Source: JAICKN01 sp036491415 (GTDB taxonomy: Bacteria; Acidobacteriota; Terriglobia; Terriglobales; Acidobacteriaceae). From it: DNA of 8,182 bases. Positions 1 through 6,792 of this stretch are shown one piece after another (positions within the stretch are counted from its first letter, which is position 1; every line of letters starts with the position of its first letter). The stretch covers positions 1 to 8,182 of the forward strand of contig DASXCC010000227.1 in the NCBI GenBank assembly GCA_036491415.1. The letters are read 5' to 3'. A model generated the notes under the pieces. That model had not been told where the DNA came from. It was given only the letters and a program-made list of their open reading frames with translations, and ran no database searches. The translations under genes were made by a program, and so were the position numbers.

Positions 1-384
1 ACCGTGCTTCTTACCACACACTATATGGAAGAAGCGGAACGTTTGTGTGACCGCCTTGCCATCGTGGATCACGGACAGGTGATCGCGAAAGGTACGCCTG
101 CCGATCTCATTGCCCGCCTCGGAGGCCATCACGTAGTGGAGTTTGCGATCAGCAAAAACATGAATGGCGGTTCTGCATCGTGGAAGGATTTGCCCGGAGT
201 TGAATCCGTGAGTCAAGACGACGGATTGTATCGCTTGAATGTTCACGAACCGCATCTCACAATTCCTGCCTTGCTCGAATCGGTGGCAAGTCATGGCACG
301 CAGCTTTTGCATTTGTCCACGCGTCAGGCCAGCCTGGAAGATGTTTTCGTTCGCTTGACTGGCCGCCATTTGAGGGAGGATTAG
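1..384 (+). CDS. ABC transporter ATP-binding subunit, C-terminal part (5' truncated by window)
   Basis: This is the carboxy-terminal ~127 residues of an ABC ATPase that powers export with the permease directly downstream. The reading frame is already open at base 1. The visible part starts at the H-loop (LTTHYMEEAE, with the switch histidine) and goes on to the usual DRLAIVDHGQVIAKGTP segment that closes the nucleotide-binding domain. About 85 further residues form the small C-terminal extension common in drug/polysaccharide-type ABC-2 ATPases. Walker A, the signature motif and Walker B must lie upstream of the window. The stop codon TAG at 382-384 is one base before the permease start, and the permease ribosome-binding site lies inside this gene, so the two are probably translationally coupled. 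The exported substrate cannot be told. Confidence 0.93.
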   Translation, partial: TVLLTTHYMEEAERLCDRLAIVDHGQVIAKGTPADLIARLGGHHVVEFAISKNMNGGSASWKDLPGVESVSQDDGLYRLNVHEPHLTIPALLESVASHGTQLLHLSTRQASLEDVFVRLTGRHLRED

Positions 385-385
385 C

Positions 386-1501
386 TTGGCTGTTTCTGAA
401 CCGCTGCCGAAAATAGACGGGCCAAAAACGAATCGTCCTGCTGCGTCGCGCAATGGCCGCTGGAGCGGCTTCAATCATTTGCTATCCGGACGCATGAAAG
501 AACTATGGCGCGAGCCGGAAGTCATCTTCTGGGTCTTCGTGTTCCCTCTTTTGCTGGCTCTCGGACTTGGTATCGCTTTCCGCGACAAGCCTGCGGACAT
601 CACTCCGGTAGTAATCGTGAGTGGAAACGGCGCGCAGGATGCGCTGGCTATGCTTCAGAATTCACCGGAAAAATCGTCTATCCACGCTCAGATCACCGAT
701 CGCAATGCAGCATTGCTTGGCTTTCGTTTAGGAAAATACGATCTCGTAATCGAACCAGGACAATCGAACCAATTCCAATATCTTTACGATCCGACACGGC
801 CCGAGAGCGTGCTCGCGCGGCGCGAAATCGACGATGTATTGCAGACCGTGGCGGGAAGAAGAAATCCTTTGGCCACCGCGTCCAAAATCTCCACCGAGCC
901 CGGCTCACGGTACATCGATTTTTTGATTCCCGGCTTGATCGGCATGAACGTGATGAACGCGGCCATGTGGGGCATTGGCTTCGCGCTCGTGGATATGCGA
1001 CAGCGCAAACTGCTTAAGCGGTTCGTTGGCACTCCCATGCGCCGCAGCGACTTTCTCATGGCACTCGCCAGCAGCCGCCTGCTGCTCATGATCGTTGAAG
1101 TCGGCCTGCTGCTGGGCTTCGGCATATTTTTCTTTCACGTGCGGGTACTGGGTTCGTGGTTTACGATCCTTGTGACAGGAACATTCGGCGCACTGTCTTT
1201 TTCCGGCCTGGGATTGCTCTCGGCAAGCCGCGCGCAAAAAATTGAGAGCGCCAGTGGCATCATCAACCTGCTCATGATGCCTATGTGGATTTTCTCCGGC
1301 GTCTTTTTTTCCTATGAACGCTTCCCCGCGGTCATCCAGCCTTTCATCAAAGTTTTGCCTTTAACCGCTTTAAATGATGCATTGCGTTCGACAATCCTCG
1401 AAGGCGCTTCCCTTGCCTCGCAATCCGGGCGATTGCTGGTTCTGCTTGTGTGGGGATTTTTATCGTTCTTGCTGGCGCTGCGTTTGTTCCGTTGGACTTA
1501 G
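386..1501 (+). CDS. ABC-2 type transporter permease
   Basis: Integral membrane subunit (371 aa) that pairs with the ATPase encoded one base upstream. I read the start as TTG at 386 because GGGAGGA lies five bases before it, within the end of the ATPase gene. After ~35 polar residues there is a first membrane segment (about residues 48-65, WVFVFPLLLALGLGIAF). A long extracytoplasmic domain follows (~66-170) and then a cluster of five or so hydrophobic segments in the C-terminal half. This is the usual ABC2_membrane_3 layout. The segment YIDFLIPGLIGMNVMNAA and the following RQRKLLKRFVGTPMRRSDF, a cytoplasmic loop with the 'K/R-x-x-PMR' pattern, are typical of DrrB/YhhJ/NodJ-like permeases. The family includes drug, lipid and polysaccharide exporters; nothing here discriminates between them. 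The gene ends 45 bases from the convergent operon and no clear terminator hairpin is seen between them. Confidence 0.93.
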   Translation: MAVSEPLPKIDGPKTNRPAASRNGRWSGFNHLLSGRMKELWREPEVIFWVFVFPLLLALGLGIAFRDKPADITPVVIVSGNGAQDALAMLQNSPEKSSIHAQITDRNAALLGFRLGKYDLVIEPGQSNQFQYLYDPTRPESVLARREIDDVLQTVAGRRNPLATASKISTEPGSRYIDFLIPGLIGMNVMNAAMWGIGFALVDMRQRKLLKRFVGTPMRRSDFLMALASSRLLLMIVEVGLLLGFGIFFFHVRVLGSWFTILVTGTFGALSFSGLGLLSASRAQKIESASGIINLLMMPMWIFSGVFFSYERFPAVIQPFIKVLPLTALNDALRSTILEGASLASQSGRLLVLLVWGFLSFLLALRLFRWT

Positions 1502-1546
1502 TTTTAGAAGTTCGCGCCGCGGAGTGTATCTCTCTAACCCTATCCA

Positions 1547-2422
1547 CTATCCTTTGGACTTAAATTCCAGCACCGATGAGAAATCTTTGTCGCCGTAACC
1601 TGCCGCGATAGCTTGCTCGAAGATCTTCTTCGCCGCTACAGCGTTCTCCAAGGGATGATTGTGTAAACGCTTTGATTCCTGGTCCGCGTATCCCAAATCT
1701 TTTGCCATGAGCCGGAGTTCGAAGTTTGGCACAAAATCCTTTGCAGCCGCGCGGGTAGAAACTGTTTTCACCAACGGACTTCCCGGTGCACCGTTCGTAA
1801 GAACTGCCACGGCTTTTGCCTGATCAAGACCGCCTGCCTTGATCAGCGACATGGCCTCAGCCAGGGATGCCGTCTGCACGCCGCACATAAAATTGTTGAT
1901 CAACTTCATGAGCGCGCCACTTCCGGTTGGGCCGAAGTGAACCATGTCCCGTCCAAGAACGGAAAGCACCGGCGTGACTTTTTCCAGAGCTTGCTGCGGT
2001 CCGCCGACTAGAAATACCAACTCACCTGAAGCTGCATGAGGCTTGGTGCCAGTTACTGGTGCGTCGAGAAGTTCGCATGCTTTTTGCGATGCTGCGGCGG
2101 CAAGTTCGCGAATCCAATTCACGCTTAAAGTGCTGCATTCAATCAAAACTTGCTTCTCTGTGGCTCCCGCCAATGCGCCGTTTTCTCCCAGCCAAATCGC
2201 GCGCGAGGCGTTGTCATCAGAAACCATGCTGATCACAATGTCAGACCTGGATGCTGCTTCCGCTGCCAAGCTTGCCGCGAATGCTCCGGCATCCGCCAGT
2301 GGCTTGGCCCGTTCGGCGCTGCGGTTATAGACCGACACGGAAAAACCCTGGGAAAGCAAGCGCCGGGCCATGCCCGCTCCCATAATTCCCAAACCTAAAA
2401 TCGCGACTCGCGGTTTAGACAT
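1547..2422 (-). CDS. NAD(P)-dependent beta-hydroxyacid dehydrogenase (GLYR/GarR-like)
   Basis: Soluble oxidoreductase of 291 aa, a normal length for the beta-hydroxyacid dehydrogenase family (3-hydroxyisobutyrate dehydrogenase, tartronate-semialdehyde reductase, glyoxylate/succinic-semialdehyde reductase). The Rossmann motif GLGIMGAGMA is at residues 10-19. N33-R34 after strand beta-2 suggests NADP(H) rather than NAD, since no acidic residue is there. The substrate loop DAPVTGTKPHAASGEL starts at residue 120 and is closer to the GLYR 'DAPVSGxKxPAxxG' form than to GarR 'DAPVSGGxxGA'. The catalytic lysine is K173 in GSGALMKLINN, and K241-D242 is the conserved pair in the C-terminal all-alpha domain. 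The ATG lies seven bases after the upstream gene's stop, with AGGGTGA overlapping that stop as ribosome-binding site, which indicates coupling. As last gene of a sugar-acid operon it probably oxidises or reduces an aldehyde or hydroxy-acid intermediate; the specific substrate is not determined. Confidence 0.93.
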   Translation of the reverse strand: MSKPRVAILGLGIMGAGMARRLLSQGFSVSVYNRSAERAKPLADAGAFAASLAAEAASRSDIVISMVSDDNASRAIWLGENGALAGATEKQVLIECSTLSVNWIRELAAAASQKACELLDAPVTGTKPHAASGELVFLVGGPQQALEKVTPVLSVLGRDMVHFGPTGSGALMKLINNFMCGVQTASLAEAMSLIKAGGLDQAKAVAVLTNGAPGSPLVKTVSTRAAAKDFVPNFELRLMAKDLGYADQESKRLHNHPLENAVAAKKIFEQAIAAGYGDKDFSSVLEFKSKG

Positions 2423-2429
2423 AAAATAA

Positions 2430-3431
2430 TCACCCTAAAGATTTTATTTCGACCAGCGCTGGTTTCGTTTTCGCAACACGCAGCGGATTTCTCAATGCGC
2501 GCCCGAAGCCTTCAAAGCTGACTTGCATGACGTCGCCATCGAAGAGTTCGATGCCTTCGCTAAAGCTTAGGCAGTCAGCGCCGAAATAATGCACGTGCAC
2601 ATCGCCCGGCCGTCTGTGCCCTTCAAACTTGAAATGATGATGTTCCATATTTTGCAAGCTGTGGCACATTTCCGCTTCGCCGGTTTTGATCTGCTTCGTC
2701 CAATGCTCTTGCCCATTGCGTTCAATTTCTACTTTTCCGCTGACGGACTGAAACTCTGAATCGACCACAAGCTCCGGGCCTATCGAACAATTGCGCAGCT
2801 TCGAACCCGCAAGGTTGAGATAATTCTTTTTCTCAAAACGATGATCGGAAAATTCATTTCCCACGGTCATTCCCACCCGCCGCGGATGGCCTTCAGGATC
2901 GATCACGTAAATTCCCGCCACCTCGCCTTCTTCTCCGCCATCTTCTGCATAGGGCGGACGATCCAGCGGTTCGCCGTGTGCGCGAAGCACGCATCCGTTA
3001 CCTTTATAAAACCATTCGGGTGCGATGCCAATTTCTCCAGCCTTCGGACGCCCGCCTTCAAGACCCCAACGAAATATCTTCATGCTATCGGTGAGAACTT
3101 CTTCGGTCGCGGAGTGCATGTTTTGCCGCGAGCGCGCACTGCCTAAATGCGTAAGCCCGGTACCGGAAACAAGACATCGCCCTGGATCTTCGGGATGATC
3201 CATCGCAGGCAGCACATGCCATTCGGACTTGCCGTTATAAATCGCGTCATAGTCCAGCGTTTCTTGCGTGACTCGCTGACGCGCCGTTTCCGATAACTTC
3301 ATTCCGCCGGCAATTGCCGTGAAAGCCAGCGAATAAATCGAAGTGGATCCCCCAAGAACGCGAAGCTTTGGTTCTTCCACCAATGCCACGCGCCGCGTGT
3401 TCCCTTTTTTAATTTGAATGAGTCTGGTCAT
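2430..3431 (-). CDS. GguC/AraD1 family protein (FAH-superfamily 2-keto-3-deoxy sugar-acid enzyme)
   Basis: A 333-residue protein that I recognise as the GguC/AraD1 family, a branch of the fumarylacetoacetate hydrolase superfamily found in sugar and sugar-acid catabolic clusters. Recognisable stretches are SGTGLTHLGSARSRQ (from residue 89), PEWFYKGNG (138-146), the acidic GGEEGEVAGIYVID (165-178) containing the ExE metal-binding pair E168/E170, GNEFSDHRFE (191-200), and EHHHFK followed by GDVHVHYFG (263-284). FAH-superfamily enzymes bind Mg2+/Mn2+ through these acidic residues. They act on 2-keto acids as dehydratases of 2-keto-3-deoxypentonates, or as hydrolases of diketo acids such as 2,4-diketo-3-deoxyrhamnonate. 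Which reaction this one performs is not decidable from sequence. It follows the dehydratase gene by 14 bases; I see no strong ribosome-binding site for its ATG. Its position directly after an enolase-type dehydratase makes that enzyme's keto-deoxy product the natural substrate or precursor. Confidence 0.9.
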   Translation of the reverse strand: MTRLIQIKKGNTRRVALVEEPKLRVLGGSTSIYSLAFTAIAGGMKLSETARQRVTQETLDYDAIYNGKSEWHVLPAMDHPEDPGRCLVSGTGLTHLGSARSRQNMHSATEEVLTDSMKIFRWGLEGGRPKAGEIGIAPEWFYKGNGCVLRAHGEPLDRPPYAEDGGEEGEVAGIYVIDPEGHPRRVGMTVGNEFSDHRFEKKNYLNLAGSKLRNCSIGPELVVDSEFQSVSGKVEIERNGQEHWTKQIKTGEAEMCHSLQNMEHHHFKFEGHRRPGDVHVHYFGADCLSFSEGIELFDGDVMQVSFEGFGRALRNPLRVAKTKPALVEIKSLG

Positions 3432-3445
3432 GTTCGGAAATTAAT

Positions 3446-4618
3446 TCACTCGGTCACTTCAAATTTTTCTAAAGCTTTCTCGTTGATAGTCAGGCCCAAA
3501 CCGGGCACATCATCGCGCAGTTCAATGAATCCACTCTTCGCCTGCGGCTCGCCGTCGAAGATATACCAGAAAAGTTCGTTGCCCACTTCCACATCGACGA
3601 TCGGAAAATACTCCGCCATCGGCGAATTTAGGCTCGCCATCACAATGTGATAGTTGTGCATCTGCCCGGCATGAGGAATCACGGGGACGGAATGCGCTTC
3701 CGCCAACGCCGATATTTTTCGAGCTTGTGAAATTCCGCCCACGCGGCTGGTATCGAACTGGATGTAATCCACCGCACGCGCCTCCAGCAGCTCACGGAAA
3801 CCGTATAGCGTGAACTCATGTTCGCCGCCGGCAATCGGCACACGTCCGTACGACTTCAACTCTGCATATCCATGAATGTCATCGGGAATGACTGCTTCTT
3901 CGAGCCAACGAAGATGGAAAATTTCCAGCAGCGGCAACATCCGCTTCGCGTAATCGAGGGTCCATCCCATGTAGGCATCGGCCATTACGTCAATTTCATC
4001 GCCCACGGCGTCACGCACTGTGCGGACCAAATCAACGTTGCGCTGCATACCCTCAGCGCCGTCGTTCGGCCCCCAGCCAAAGCGCAACTTCATCGCTTTG
4101 TATCCTTCTTTTTTGTAGCGCTTCGCTTCCGCCTCGAGTTCATCCAAAGGCATGCTGTATAACCTGCTTGCGTACACCGGAATTTTCGGTTTCGTTTTCC
4201 CGCCAAGCAATCGATAGACCGGTTGCTTCGCCGATTTTCCCAAGAGGTCCCACAGCGCGATGTCTACAGCGCTGATGGCGGTCATGCCAATTCCCTTGCG
4301 CCCAAACGCCATGGTCCTGCGATACATCTGCTGCCATAGAAATTCAATGTCCCAGGGATCGGCGCCAATCAAAATCGGTTTCAAATAAAGATCAATCACT
4401 TGTTTCGTAATCTGCGGCGCGAGCGCGGCGTTGCCAATACCCACATGCCCATCGTCTGTAAAAATCTCGACAATCACCCAACCATGAAATGTAAATGTGC
4501 CCATGGAGGCATCGCCGAAGGTCACCAAATCCATGGGATTGGTACAAAAATGCGGCGGCAAAGGAGTGGTCTTGCCTTGCCAACGCACAACACGAGTTCG
4601 AATTTCCTTGATCTTCAC
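3446..4618 (-). CDS. Mandelate racemase/muconate lactonizing-type sugar-acid dehydratase (rhamnonate dehydratase-like)
   Basis: An enolase-superfamily enzyme of 390 aa, predicted to abstract the proton alpha to the carboxylate of a sugar acid and expel water, giving a 2-keto-3-deoxy acid. Mg2+ ligands fit D214 (VMADAYM), E240 (RWLEE) and E266 (GGEHEF), 26 residues apart each, as in mandelate racemase. The Asp-His acid/base dyad fits D289 and H316 (VIPHAGQ), 27 residues apart, again as in mandelate racemase. On the opposite face is K177-L-R179, a K-x-R variant of K-x-K. The following FGWGPNDG loop and NV-LV-VR helix recall L-rhamnonate dehydratase (WGPHDG). The N-terminal capping domain (1-~125) has the usual WDLLGK end and LLGGK start of the barrel. 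The start is GTG at 4618, sharing one base with the transporter's stop (TAGTG), preceded by TTGAGG eight bases upstream. L-rhamnonate, L-lyxonate or a related aldonate are possible substrates. Confidence 0.9.
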   Translation of the reverse strand: MKIKEIRTRVVRWQGKTTPLPPHFCTNPMDLVTFGDASMGTFTFHGWVIVEIFTDDGHVGIGNAALAPQITKQVIDLYLKPILIGADPWDIEFLWQQMYRRTMAFGRKGIGMTAISAVDIALWDLLGKSAKQPVYRLLGGKTKPKIPVYASRLYSMPLDELEAEAKRYKKEGYKAMKLRFGWGPNDGAEGMQRNVDLVRTVRDAVGDEIDVMADAYMGWTLDYAKRMLPLLEIFHLRWLEEAVIPDDIHGYAELKSYGRVPIAGGEHEFTLYGFRELLEARAVDYIQFDTSRVGGISQARKISALAEAHSVPVIPHAGQMHNYHIVMASLNSPMAEYFPIVDVEVGNELFWYIFDGEPQAKSGFIELRDDVPGLGLTINEKALEKFEVTE

Positions 4619-5877
4619 TAGGCTGCCTCAAGTCGCAAATCAGAATTGATTGCCAAAGGTCGCACAATCGGAACTGTAATCAGGATAACGAGAAACGCAA
4701 TCACATGGAACGTTCCCGCCAGCGTAAAAACCGCGCCGTATCCGAAGCCGTGGTCGAGCATGTACCCGGCCAACTGCCCGAATGCAATGCCGCCCATCGC
4801 TCCACCAAATCCGACCAAGCCGGCAACTGCGCCAACCACGGAAGGAGGAAATAAATCCGTCGGCAACACCATCACGAGCGTGGACCACGACTGCTGGCCA
4901 AAATATGCGAGGCTGAAAAGCGCAATTGCCCAGACGATGCCGACGTGAGGGACGAGCAAGATTAAAGGCATCACCGCCGCGCTAAGCCCTAACGCTAATT
5001 TTCGCGCCGTTCCTAATCCGAAGCGACGCTGTACTAAATAGCTGGAGAATCCTCCGCCGAGCAGGCAGCCAACGCCCGATGCAGCATACGGGATCCACGC
5101 AACTGCACCGACCGCTTTGATGTCGAAGCCGCGTGCGTCATACAGATATTTCGGCAACCAGAAAAGATAGAAGTACCAGGCTGCGTCGCTCAGAAATTTT
5201 GCGGTAATCAGTCCCCAGGATTCGCGAATCCGCAGCAGCTTCAGCCATGGCACTTTTTGTGATGTAACAGGAGCAGCGGCTTCCTTGATCTGCTCCAGTT
5301 CTTGCGCCGTGATCTTCGGATGTTCTTGCGGCAAAAAATATTCGCGCTTCCACCATACGGTCCACAGCAACCCCAACGCCCCAGTAATCACAAAAATCCA
5401 TCGCCAGTTGGAGAAAAGCAGGACAGCGGCAATCATCGGAGGCGCAACCACAGCCCCCGCCGCCGTACCCGCGTTGATGATCCCCATTGCCGTAGCGCGT
5501 TCTTTTACCGGAAACCATTCGGCGACGGCGCGCGTACAAGCGGGAAAGCCTCCACCTTCGCCCATACCCAGCAGAAAGCGGCTGACGGCAAGCATGGCAA
5601 AATTTCGCGCGAAGCTATGGCTGAGGCAGGCGAACGACCAGAAGATCATGATCAGCGCAAATCCGCGACGCGTTCCCAGAATGTCAGTGAGTTTGCCGCC
5701 GCCCGCATACATCAATGCATACGAAAGAAGAAAACCGGATTGCAGATACGAAAATTTCTCGTTGGAAAGCGGAATGTCTTTTCCAATCGCCTGCACCGCG
5801 ACTGGAAGCGTCTGCCGATCCAGGTAACTGACTGCGATCGCCACACTCAACAGAACCGCAATCCGCCACCGGAGCAA
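4618..5877 (-). CDS. MFS transporter, ACS/hexuronate (ExuT)-like
   Basis: Inner-membrane secondary transporter of 419 aa with about twelve hydrophobic segments, of the anion:cation symporter branch (hexuronate, galactarate, galactonate, phthalate carriers). Family marks are SYLDRQTLP in the first helix (R21), GKLTDILGTRRGF at 61-73 (MFS motif A between helices 2 and 3), and the ACS stretch GMGEGGGFPACTRAVAEWFP (104-123), followed by KERATAMGI and a GAVVAPP turn. The start is read as TTG at 5877, because GAGGGA sits six bases before it and no better in-frame start with a ribosome-binding site is present. It is the first gene of the four-gene operon and overlaps the dehydratase start by one base. 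Together they suggest proton-coupled uptake of the sugar acid that the dehydratase consumes. The sugar specificity is inferred only from this context. Confidence 0.92.
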   Translation of the reverse strand: MLRWRIAVLLSVAIAVSYLDRQTLPVAVQAIGKDIPLSNEKFSYLQSGFLLSYALMYAGGGKLTDILGTRRGFALIMIFWSFACLSHSFARNFAMLAVSRFLLGMGEGGGFPACTRAVAEWFPVKERATAMGIINAGTAAGAVVAPPMIAAVLLFSNWRWIFVITGALGLLWTVWWKREYFLPQEHPKITAQELEQIKEAAAPVTSQKVPWLKLLRIRESWGLITAKFLSDAAWYFYLFWLPKYLYDARGFDIKAVGAVAWIPYAASGVGCLLGGGFSSYLVQRRFGLGTARKLALGLSAAVMPLILLVPHVGIVWAIALFSLAYFGQQSWSTLVMVLPTDLFPPSVVGAVAGLVGFGGAMGGIAFGQLAGYMLDHGFGYGAVFTLAGTFHVIAFLVILITVPIVRPLAINSDLRLEAA

Positions 5878-5934
5878 GGAAATTCCCTCATTTCGCAGAG
5901 ATCAATAAGCCGCGCGCAGCGCAGCCAATTTCCC

Positions 5935-5963
5935 AAGATACAGGGACACAGATTTTCTAGCAA
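5935..5963 (-). promoter_or_regulatory. Possible sigma-70-type promoter of the sugar-acid operon
   Basis: On the minus strand TTGCTA (5963-5958) is separated by 17 bases from TATCTT (5940-5935). Each matches four of six consensus bases. It lies about 60 bases before the TTG start of the transporter and points into the operon. The match is weak and rests on position and spacing only. Confidence 0.3.
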
Positions 5964-5972
5964 ACGTTTACT
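5959..5972. promoter_or_regulatory. Candidate LacI-family operator (AAACGTTT palindrome)
   Basis: AGCAAACGTTTACT is a 14-base imperfect palindrome with a perfect CG-centred core AAACGTTT (5962-5969); 12 of 14 positions are self-complementary. CG-centred A/T-flanked palindromes are typical of LacI/GalR-family operators, which often control sugar and sugar-acid operons. It overlaps the suggested -35 box of the transporter operon, so binding there would repress. No regulator gene is inside the window. Confidence 0.35.
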
Positions 5973-6114
5973 TTGAGTTGGTAATTTACTCTGGGTTGAT
6001 ATTTTATGAAACCGAATTAACTCACTGGATTTAATACAGGAAGCTTGTCGTGTCGCATGGCTGCGATAAAGACTCTGCCTGCGGTTTCAGCGGATTCCGC
6101 TCGCTTCACCACGT

Positions 6115-6188
6115 GGCTCGTTCGTCTAACGGTTAAGACACGGCCCTCTCAAGGCCGCGATACGGTTCGATTCCCGTACGAGCTACCA
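6115..6188 (+). tRNA. tRNA-Glu (CUC anticodon), T-arm apparently one base short
   Basis: Cloverleaf read directly. Acceptor GGCTCGT (6115-6121) pairs with ACGAGCT (6178-6184), the first pair being G-U. D-stem GTCT/AGAC spans 6124-6139 with GG in the loop. Anticodon stem CGGCC/GGCCG (6141-6157) is perfect, with loop CTCTCAA, giving anticodon CTC at 6148-6150 and hence Glu (GAG codons). Discriminator A is at 6185 and a CCA is encoded at 6186-6188. The T-loop TTCGATT (6166-6172) is canonical. The 3' T-stem strand CCCGT (6173-6177), however, faces only ACGG (6162-6165) where ACGGG is expected. The total is 74 bases including CCA. The defect allows at best a four-pair stem with an eight-base loop, so this gene may be impaired or the base may be a sequencing loss. 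Confidence 0.85.
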
Positions 6189-6193
6189 GATGC

Positions 6194-6627
6194 CTAGACG
6201 TCAAGTGTAATTTCCTTCGGTCGAAATTTAAGTAATTTCGTGGCGGTTCGAGTTAGAGCCTCTGGAAGCAAGTTAACGTGAGAAATTAACTCCTCAGGCA
6301 TTTGCTGAATCACTTCATTGCCGGTTGAGATGTTTTTTTCAAGCGCTCCGCGAATTATCCACGAATCAGCATTCCATTGCACATTCCAAACCCAGCTGAT
6401 TCATTTCCATCGAGTAGCTCAGCATCCAAATATCCTTCGACGTTGGTTCCATTTTTGTAGCTGATGATCTCTAGTCCAGTTAGGGAGTTCTGAACCTCCG
6501 GTGAGCGCCTCAAAGTTACAGCCATGTCTCTGAATAGACGATTTACGTTCCCAATACATTCGAGAACTTCGCGAATCGTGCTCTCTTGGTTATTCATCTG
6601 GAAGGCTACCCTTATAGATAATGGCAT
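6194..6627 (-). pseudogene. Hypothetical protein gene (~134-144 aa), split by an apparent one-base frameshift
   Basis: Two overlapping minus-strand reading frames make one sensible protein if a single base was lost near 6388-6393. The first (start 6627, or the internal ATG at 6597 with AAGGG upstream) reads GLEIISYKNGTNVEGYLDAE and ends soon after AGFG. In the next frame the text continues NVQWNADSWIIRGALEKN and on to KFRPKEITLDV, stopping at 6194, five bases from the tRNA's CCA. The alternating charged/hydrophobic pattern and the WNADSWIIRG segment look like a real small cytoplasmic protein, not a chance frame. I do not recognise the family. Small size, and position immediately after another short frame, would fit an immunity or antitoxin-like protein, but that is conjecture. 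Either the gene is broken or the shift is a sequencing error. Confidence 0.45.
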
Positions 6628-6630
6628 TCT

Positions 6631-6792
6631 TTATTTGTTCTGGATTGCAGTTACCCCAACATGGCCAGGTGAGGGATTGTTGTCCAAGACAACGGATCCG
6701 TCGGGAAGCTTGGACACGTCCCTCGATGAAATTAGAACCTGGCTTAAGGAATTTTCGAAACCTTCGTGAGGGTTTATCCAGAAGTGTTTCAT
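6631..6792 (-). CDS. Small hypothetical reading frame (53 aa), possibly the C-terminal remnant of a larger protein
   Basis: Minus-strand ATG at 6792 to TAA at 6633-6631, encoding MKHFWINPHEGFENSLSQ and, further on, LPDGSVVLDNNPSPGHVGVT. The last segment has the composition of a folded-domain C-terminus. The stop is three bases before the ATG at 6627 of the downstream split gene, an operon-like spacing. The same frame upstream (to about 7035) reads for 81 codons with stops at only 6987, 6915 and 6807 and includes plausible protein text such as FKNVVTEAYSEYERVTKAML, so this may be the tail of a longer, nonsense-riddled gene. No convincing ribosome-binding site is seen. Family not recognised. 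Confidence 0.25.
   Translation of the reverse strand: MKHFWINPHEGFENSLSQVLISSRDVSKLPDGSVVLDNNPSPGHVGVTAIQNK

Noticed and set aside
1502..1546. Search for a bidirectional terminator between the convergent genes
   Set aside because: No stable hairpin with a T-run on either strand; CGCGCCGCG would leave a one-base loop.
1492..1562. Nine-base direct repeat TTGGACTTA at 1492-1500 and 1554-1562, at the ends of the two convergent genes
   Set aside because: Short, and each copy is explained by coding sequence; most likely chance, with no sign of a mobile element between them.
5285..5976. Long plus-strand frames (up to 224 codons) across the transporter gene
   Set aside because: Antisense shadows of a clearly coding MFS gene; composition is rich in R, P and S and shows no family motif.
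6089..6101. Small hairpin AGCGG-ATT-CCGCT before the tRNA
   Set aside because: Five-pair stem without a T-run or conserved context; common by chance at this GC content.
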